Below, piece by piece: positions 12,746 to 16,610 of a stretch of 16,610 nt of DNA. A program made the translations under genes and the position numbers. This DNA is from Angelobacter sp036502105 (GTDB lineage: Bacteria > Acidobacteriota > Terriglobia > Terriglobales > Acidobacteriaceae), in the NCBI GenBank assembly GCA_036502105.1, contig DASXZE010000024.1, positions 1-16,610 of the forward strand, written 5' to 3'. The notes beneath the pieces are model-generated. The model had not been told where the DNA came from, did not search any database, and saw nothing but the letters and a program-made list of their open reading frames with translations. Position 1 is the first letter of the stretch; every line of letters begins with the position of its first letter.

Positions 12746-14662
12746 TTACGCTGGTGAAGGTTTACCAGGCGCCATTCCAGGCGTTCTGCCGGGCTCTGGT
12801 TTCAGAACCTGCTGCACGGCGCCGTCGCCGCTGTCACCTTTTTGCGGGATCACACGCGCTGGAAGCTGCTTGCCTTCGAGTATCAGTTTCAACTCATTGG
12901 CATCCAGAACTTCGCGCTCCAGCAGGGCCAGTGCTATGCGGACCATGGCATCACGATTTTCCAGAATTATGTTCTTGGCTTTCTCATAACCGGTATTGAC
13001 CAGGCGACGCACTTCAGAATCAATCTCACGCGCCGTCTCTTCGCTGAAATCGCGATGCTGTGAAAGCTCACGTCCCAGGAAGATCTGCTCTTCCTTCTTG
13101 CCGAAGGTCAGCGGTCCCAGGCTGCTCATGCCCCATTCACAGACCATCTTGCGCGACATTTCAGTAGCGCGCTCAATGTCGTTGCCCGCGCCGGTGGACA
13201 TCTGGTTGAGGAAGATTTCTTCCGCCAGGCGTCCGCCCATCATCACGGCAATTTGTGTGTTCAGGTAATCGAGCGTGTAGTTGTGCTTGTCAGTCTCAGG
13301 CAGCTGCATGGTTACGCCCAGCGCCATGCCGCGCGGGATAATCGTGACCTTATGCAGCGGATCAGCATGCGGCATCAGGGCTGCCACAATGGCGTGGCCG
13401 GCTTCGTGATAGGCCGTAACCTTTTTCTCGTCTTCTGTAAGCAGCAGGCTCTTGCGTTCTGCGCCCATCAGGACTTTGTCTTTCGCCAGCTCAAAGTCAT
13501 ACATCAGCACAGACTTGCGATTGTTGCGGGCTGCGTTCAACGCAGCTTCATTCACCATGTTGGAAAGCTCGGCTCCGGAGAAGCCCGGTGTGCCGCGCGC
13601 CAGAATGGAGAGATCAACGTCATCTGCCAAAGGAATCTTGCGTGTGTGTACACGGAGAATCTCTTCGCGTCCGCGAACATCTGGAAGTGGAACCACAACG
13701 CGGCGATCAAAACGTCCCGGACGCAGCAGCGCCGGATCAAGTACGTCAGGCCGGTTGGTTGCGGCAATCAGGATCACGCCTTCATTCGATTCAAAGCCGT
13801 CCATTTCGACCAGCAGTTGATTCAGTGTCTGCTCGCGCTCGTCGTGTCCGCCGCCCAGGCCTGCGCCACGGTGGCGGCCCACGGCATCAATTTCGTCGAT
13901 GAAGATAATGCAGGGAGCATTCTTCTTGCCCTGCTCAAACAGATCGCGCACGCGGCTTGCGCCCACGCCTACGAACATTTCTACGAAGTCAGAACCGGAG
14001 ATGCTGAAGAACGGAACATTCGCTTCACCGGCAACGGCGCGCGCCAGCAAGGTCTTACCTGTTCCCGGATGGCCAACCAGCAGAACGCCTTTAGGAATGC
14101 GTCCACCGAGCTTCTGGAATTTTTGTGCTTCGCGCAGGAACTCAATGATCTCCCGCAGCTCTTCCTTGGCTTCATCTACACCGGCAACATCTTTGAAAGT
14201 AATCTTTTTCTGCTGCATGGAGAGCAGCCGCGCGCGGCTCTTGCCAAAACTCAAAGCTTTATTGCCGCCGGTCTGCATTTGGCGGATCATCACAAACCAC
14301 AACACACCCAGCAGAAGAAACGGAGAGAACTGGACCAGAACGACTGACCAGCTCCAGCCTTGATTGTCTTTGAATGTGGTCTTGGTGACATCTTTGTGAG
14401 CGTCAAGCGCGGTGAGCAGCGCGGGATTGGTGGCTGGCACCACGGAGTGATACATGCTGCCGTCGCGAAGCTTCCCTTTGGCAATATTGCCTTCAATGGC
14501 TACATCCACAACCTTGCCATCATTCAGTTCGCTCATGAACTGGGTATAGGAAATTTCCTGGTCTTTGCCGGCATTCGCGCTGCTTTGAACAAATCTCCAA
14601 AGAACAAAGGCGACCCCTACGAGCGTTACCCATAAGATCACCGTTTTAAATGTCGAATTCAC
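12746..14662 (-). CDS. ftsH: ATP-dependent zinc metalloprotease FtsH
   Basis: This 638-aa membrane-anchored AAA+ protease degrades misfolded membrane proteins and short-lived regulators. Membrane helices lie at about 5-24 and 108-126, with an extracytoplasmic domain between them. The AAA module has Walker A GHPGTGKT (197-204), the pore loop MFVGVG (229-234), Walker B CIIFIDEID (251-259) and the second region of homology RPGRFDRR. The protease has HEAGH (419-423) and the third zinc ligand Asp495 in GAGNDIERAT. Residue 198 is His where most FtsH proteins have Pro (GPPGTGKT); the essential Gly, Lys and Thr are intact. The start is GTG at 14662, with a strong TAGGAG 6 nt upstream. The C-terminal tail after about 600 is Pro/Gly-rich and probably disordered. 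It lies downstream of hpt and ends in an intrinsic terminator. Confidence 0.98.
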   Translation of the reverse strand: MNSTFKTVILWVTLVGVAFVLWRFVQSSANAGKDQEISYTQFMSELNDGKVVDVAIEGNIAKGKLRDGSMYHSVVPATNPALLTALDAHKDVTKTTFKDNQGWSWSVVLVQFSPFLLLGVLWFVMIRQMQTGGNKALSFGKSRARLLSMQQKKITFKDVAGVDEAKEELREIIEFLREAQKFQKLGGRIPKGVLLVGHPGTGKTLLARAVAGEANVPFFSISGSDFVEMFVGVGASRVRDLFEQGKKNAPCIIFIDEIDAVGRHRGAGLGGGHDEREQTLNQLLVEMDGFESNEGVILIAATNRPDVLDPALLRPGRFDRRVVVPLPDVRGREEILRVHTRKIPLADDVDLSILARGTPGFSGAELSNMVNEAALNAARNNRKSVLMYDFELAKDKVLMGAERKSLLLTEDEKKVTAYHEAGHAIVAALMPHADPLHKVTIIPRGMALGVTMQLPETDKHNYTLDYLNTQIAVMMGGRLAEEIFLNQMSTGAGNDIERATEMSRKMVCEWGMSSLGPLTFGKKEEQIFLGRELSQHRDFSEETAREIDSEVRRLVNTGYEKAKNIILENRDAMVRIALALLEREVLDANELKLILEGKQLPARVIPQKGDSGDGAVQQVLKPEPGRTPGMAPGKPSPA

Positions 14663-14906
14663 TGAGTGCTCCTAAATTCCTGGTCAGACACAAGATTTGC
14701 TGACCCAACTTGCCTGTTTCAAAAATACGCATCCATATTAAAGACGCTTTGCCATGAAAAAGGTTCCCCAGATGCTATTCAGGTGGGGCAATACCGGTTA
14801 GATGCGCGACAACTATCTTTCGGTCTCAAACTTTCTCACTCTCAGGATTTTATACCTATCCGCGCCACTGTGGACGCAGTAAAACCGCTTAAGAGGTGCC
14901 TAAGGA
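14663..14906. other. hpt-ftsH intergenic region
   Basis: This spacer of 244 nt between two same-strand genes is AT-rich. It probably holds the ftsH promoter; on the minus strand TATAAAAT is seen near 14850-14857 and TTTAATAT near 14737-14744, but neither has a good -35. A possible weak terminator for the tilS-hpt transcript is listed separately. Confidence 0.4.
14757..14788 (-). terminator. Possible weak terminator between hpt and ftsH
   Basis: On the minus strand cccca (14784-14788) can pair with tgggg (14766-14770), followed by AACC and five T (plus-strand A-run 14757-14761). The stem is only 5 bp with a 13-nt loop, so it may be a weak or partial terminator, or coincidental. Confidence 0.3.
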
Positions 14907-15485
14907 TTACCCCGGTTCGGCACGGCCAGCTATATAAGGCAGGTTACGGCCAAAATGGCGCTCCCCCAGGCCATAGCCTACGACAAAACTCTCATTCATG
15001 AGAAAACCAAAGTAATCCGGCTGTAATGACACTCGTCGCGCTGACTGCTTGTCCAAAAGGACAGCCAGCTTTACGCTGGCCGCGCCCCGGCTGACCAGGT
15101 TCCGGATCAGGAATTCACTGGTAATTCCAGACTGCACCAGCGCCTCAACCAACAAGACGTCTCGGCCGCTTACATCGAGCTCTGGACTGAAGAAAATCTG
15201 GGTGGTAGAGGCGTCAGTCTCCGTGGATTCCGCTTTCACAAACTGGCAAACCACGTTCAAGTCCAGTTCACGCACCAGGTCAGCCATAAAAATAAAGCCG
15301 TTTTCCATTACGCCGACCACATGTACCGTTTTACCCTTGAAATCACTGGAGATATTGCGCGCCATCTCCTGCACGCGCTTCCTGATCTGCTCGGCTGAAA
15401 TCACTACCTTGGGGTATTCAAGCTTGGGATTTTGAGATGGACCAGACTCTGGCTGAACGCCGTTTTCCTTTGCCTCAGCACTCAT
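14907..15485 (-). CDS. hpt: Hypoxanthine phosphoribosyltransferase homologue with altered PRPP loop
   Basis: This 192-aa protein has the HPRT fold and sits in the standard tilS-hpt-ftsH position. Recognisable blocks are VHVVGVMENGFIFMADLVREL (canonical VGVLKGxxxFxADL), VLLVEALVQSG (canonical VLIVEDIxDTG), KLAVLLDKQSARR with the conserved Lys146, and ESFVVGYGLGERHFGRNLPYI (canonical FVVGYGLDYxxxYRxLPYI). HPRT salvages hypoxanthine and guanine with PRPP. Here, however, the two loop acids are Ala115 and Gln118, the Lys of VLKG is Glu61, and the Asp after GYGL is Gly. Purine phosphoribosyltransfer is therefore doubtful. The ATG at 15485 is chosen because AGGAG lies 7 nt upstream. It overlaps the tilS end by 11 nt. 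A TTG at 15500 would add five residues. Confidence 0.85.
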   Translation of the reverse strand: MSAEAKENGVQPESGPSQNPKLEYPKVVISAEQIRKRVQEMARNISSDFKGKTVHVVGVMENGFIFMADLVRELDLNVVCQFVKAESTETDASTTQIFFSPELDVSGRDVLLVEALVQSGITSEFLIRNLVSRGAASVKLAVLLDKQSARRVSLQPDYFGFLMNESFVVGYGLGERHFGRNLPYIAGRAEPG

Positions 15486-16610
15486 TTTCCATCTCCTCAA
15501 TCAGGATTGCGTCGCCCGAGCTGCTGGCAAAATCTTTAGACACGGGGAAGCCGCGTATCCAGACAATTTGGCCTGCGCTCTCAATCACCGGCCACGTCTT
15601 GCGCTGGGCAAGCGAAAAACGCTCCCCCAGACGATCAGGTTGCAGTAGCTCTTTGACTTTCTTTGGAGATTGGCTGTGCGCCGGAAAGAATCTGTCACCA
15701 GCACGCCAATTTCTAACCGTTAACTCTGGGCCCAGCAGGCTGGGGTTCAAAAGCGATGCCCCATTATACCCTGAAACCTTTTGTTTTCCAGTACTTATTA
15801 GCCGTGTCCGGATAGTCGAGCCCAACTCTGGAATGGCAACTTCTCCCGGAATTGGCAGCGAGTAAGAGTAGTTTTCCAGCGATTTCTCAGCTTTTCGGCT
15901 GAACTGGAGCTCTCGCAGGGTGCGATTTACTGCCAGTTCGCCGGGTAAAGCTGGACTCTTGGTCGGCCGATCTTGCTCTAAAAGCAGCGTAAGTTGTTGA
16001 ATATGCTTGAATTCCAGCGAGACGCCGAAGCGCTCGGCCGTTCCCTGAAGCACGAGCCGTTGTAGCGCTAAGGGCAGTCCGTGAAAGGCAGCGATATCCA
16101 AAGCCAGAACGCCTTCCGCATCACCACTGGTGCTTCTTCCGCTGCGGCTGGGTTTGCCCTGGAGGATCAAACGCGGCAATAGCTGAGAGAGTTCACTGCT
16201 CCAATATTCCTCTTCCGCTCGCGCCAGTTCGGCCAGATCAGCCAGCGTCTGCCGGATCGCCGGATTGAAATCCCGCTCCAGCAAAGGCAGCAAGCTGTGC
16301 CGGACACGATTGCGCGTGTGGGCGACATCTTGATTCGAAGCGTCCTCGCGCCATCGCTGGCCCATTGATTTCAAGTAAGCCTCAACTTCAATGCGGCTGG
16401 TGGTCAACAATGGCCGGATCAGATGCTTTGCCTTTTGCTCTGGAGCAATTCCCGCCAGCCCGCGCGTGCCTGTTCCGCGAAGAATGCGCATCAACACGGT
16501 TTCGGCCTGATCGTCTTGCGTGTGCGCTGTAGCAATCAGGTCTGTTTTGCTTTTCTGATCTTTCCCTGGATTCACTAGTTCGGCAAACCATTCGTGTCGC
16601 AGATCCCTGG
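15475..16610 (-). CDS. tilS: tRNA(Ile)-lysidine synthase TilS (partial, N-terminus outside window)
   Basis: TilS attaches lysine to C34 of the tRNA-Ile that reads AUA, using ATP. The frame is open to the right edge (first complete codon at 16608). The visible part begins with RDLRHEWFAEL and the N-type ATPase segment DLIATAHTQDDQAETVLMR, followed by RGTGTRGLAGI. Then comes RWREDASNQDVAHTRNRVRHSLLPLL, a helical substrate-binding region, and the C-terminal TilS domain with VRNWRAGDRFFPAH and KKVKELLQPDRLG. The SGGxDS P-loop must lie beyond the window. A GTG at 16575 is inside the conserved region and is not the true start. The stop codon overlaps hpt, so the two are translationally coupled. Confidence 0.96.
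   Translation of the reverse strand, partial: RDLRHEWFAELVNPGKDQKSKTDLIATAHTQDDQAETVLMRILRGTGTRGLAGIAPEQKAKHLIRPLLTTSRIEVEAYLKSMGQRWREDASNQDVAHTRNRVRHSLLPLLERDFNPAIRQTLADLAELARAEEEYWSSELSQLLPRLILQGKPSRSGRSTSGDAEGVLALDIAAFHGLPLALQRLVLQGTAERFGVSLEFKHIQQLTLLLEQDRPTKSPALPGELAVNRTLRELQFSRKAEKSLENYSYSLPIPGEVAIPELGSTIRTRLISTGKQKVSGYNGASLLNPSLLGPELTVRNWRAGDRFFPAHSQSPKKVKELLQPDRLGERFSLAQRKTWPVIESAGQIVWIRGFPVSKDFASSSGDAILIEEMENEC

Noticed and set aside
13253..14347. Long open frame (364 codons) on the plus strand opposite ftsH
   Set aside because: It is fully antisense to the conserved AAA module of ftsH and its translation has no recognisable domain; it is a codon-bias shadow.
16575..16575. GTG at 16575 as the tilS start
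   Set aside because: The frame continues upstream with family-typical residues (RHEWFAEL) to the window edge, so the gene is cut by the window, not started here.

Overview
The window looks like a chromosomal segment of a free-living bacterium with moderately high G+C, most likely an acidobacterium. This is an inference from three things: the core gene content, the paired PilZ proteins, and short hairpin and 'PRRxGD'-coding repeats of a kind I associate with acidobacterial genomes. No rRNA, tRNA, CRISPR array or intact transposon was seen.

Layout. Positions 1-500 are AT-rich and accessory-looking. They hold the 5' part of a small membrane protein gene (minus strand, running off the left edge), with two-membrane-helix SLATT-like features. 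From 501 to 3371 on the minus strand lie mnmG (tRNA U34 modification) and, 3 nt behind it, a VOC/CatE-type dioxygenase-like gene. Next is a minus-strand YcaQ/AlkX-type DNA glycosylase (3499-4647). From 4979 to 10525 is a signalling block: a cytoplasmic five-PAS hybrid histidine kinase (minus strand) flanked by two paralogous 325-aa PilZ proteins (both plus strand). From 10616 to 12495 on the minus strand are an exported amidohydrolase and a DoxX-family membrane protein. The right end, also minus strand, is the housekeeping cluster tilS (partial) - hpt - ftsH. It is closed by a clear intrinsic terminator just after ftsH.

How the genes relate. TilS and MnmG both modify tRNA anticodons. TilS, Hpt and FtsH form an order found in many bacteria; here tilS and hpt overlap by 11 nt and are translationally coupled. 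The kinase/PilZ block is probably a local sensory unit, but no separate output protein (DNA-binding regulator, GGDEF or EAL protein) lies beside it.

Most notable points: (1) MnmG is about 145 residues longer than E. coli MnmG, because two in-frame inserts are built of repeat DNA, including a shared 25-nt core, a 9-bp perfect-stem hairpin and three tandem 39-nt units; (2) the Hpt homologue has lost both acidic residues of its PRPP-binding loop; (3) the kinase is flanked by duplicated PilZ genes whose second PilZ domain lacks the second arginine of RxxxR; (4) a palindromic operator-like site lies in the divergent kinase/PilZ region. I did not find a convincing wholly new multi-gene system. The left-edge gene is the only hint of a defence-type island.
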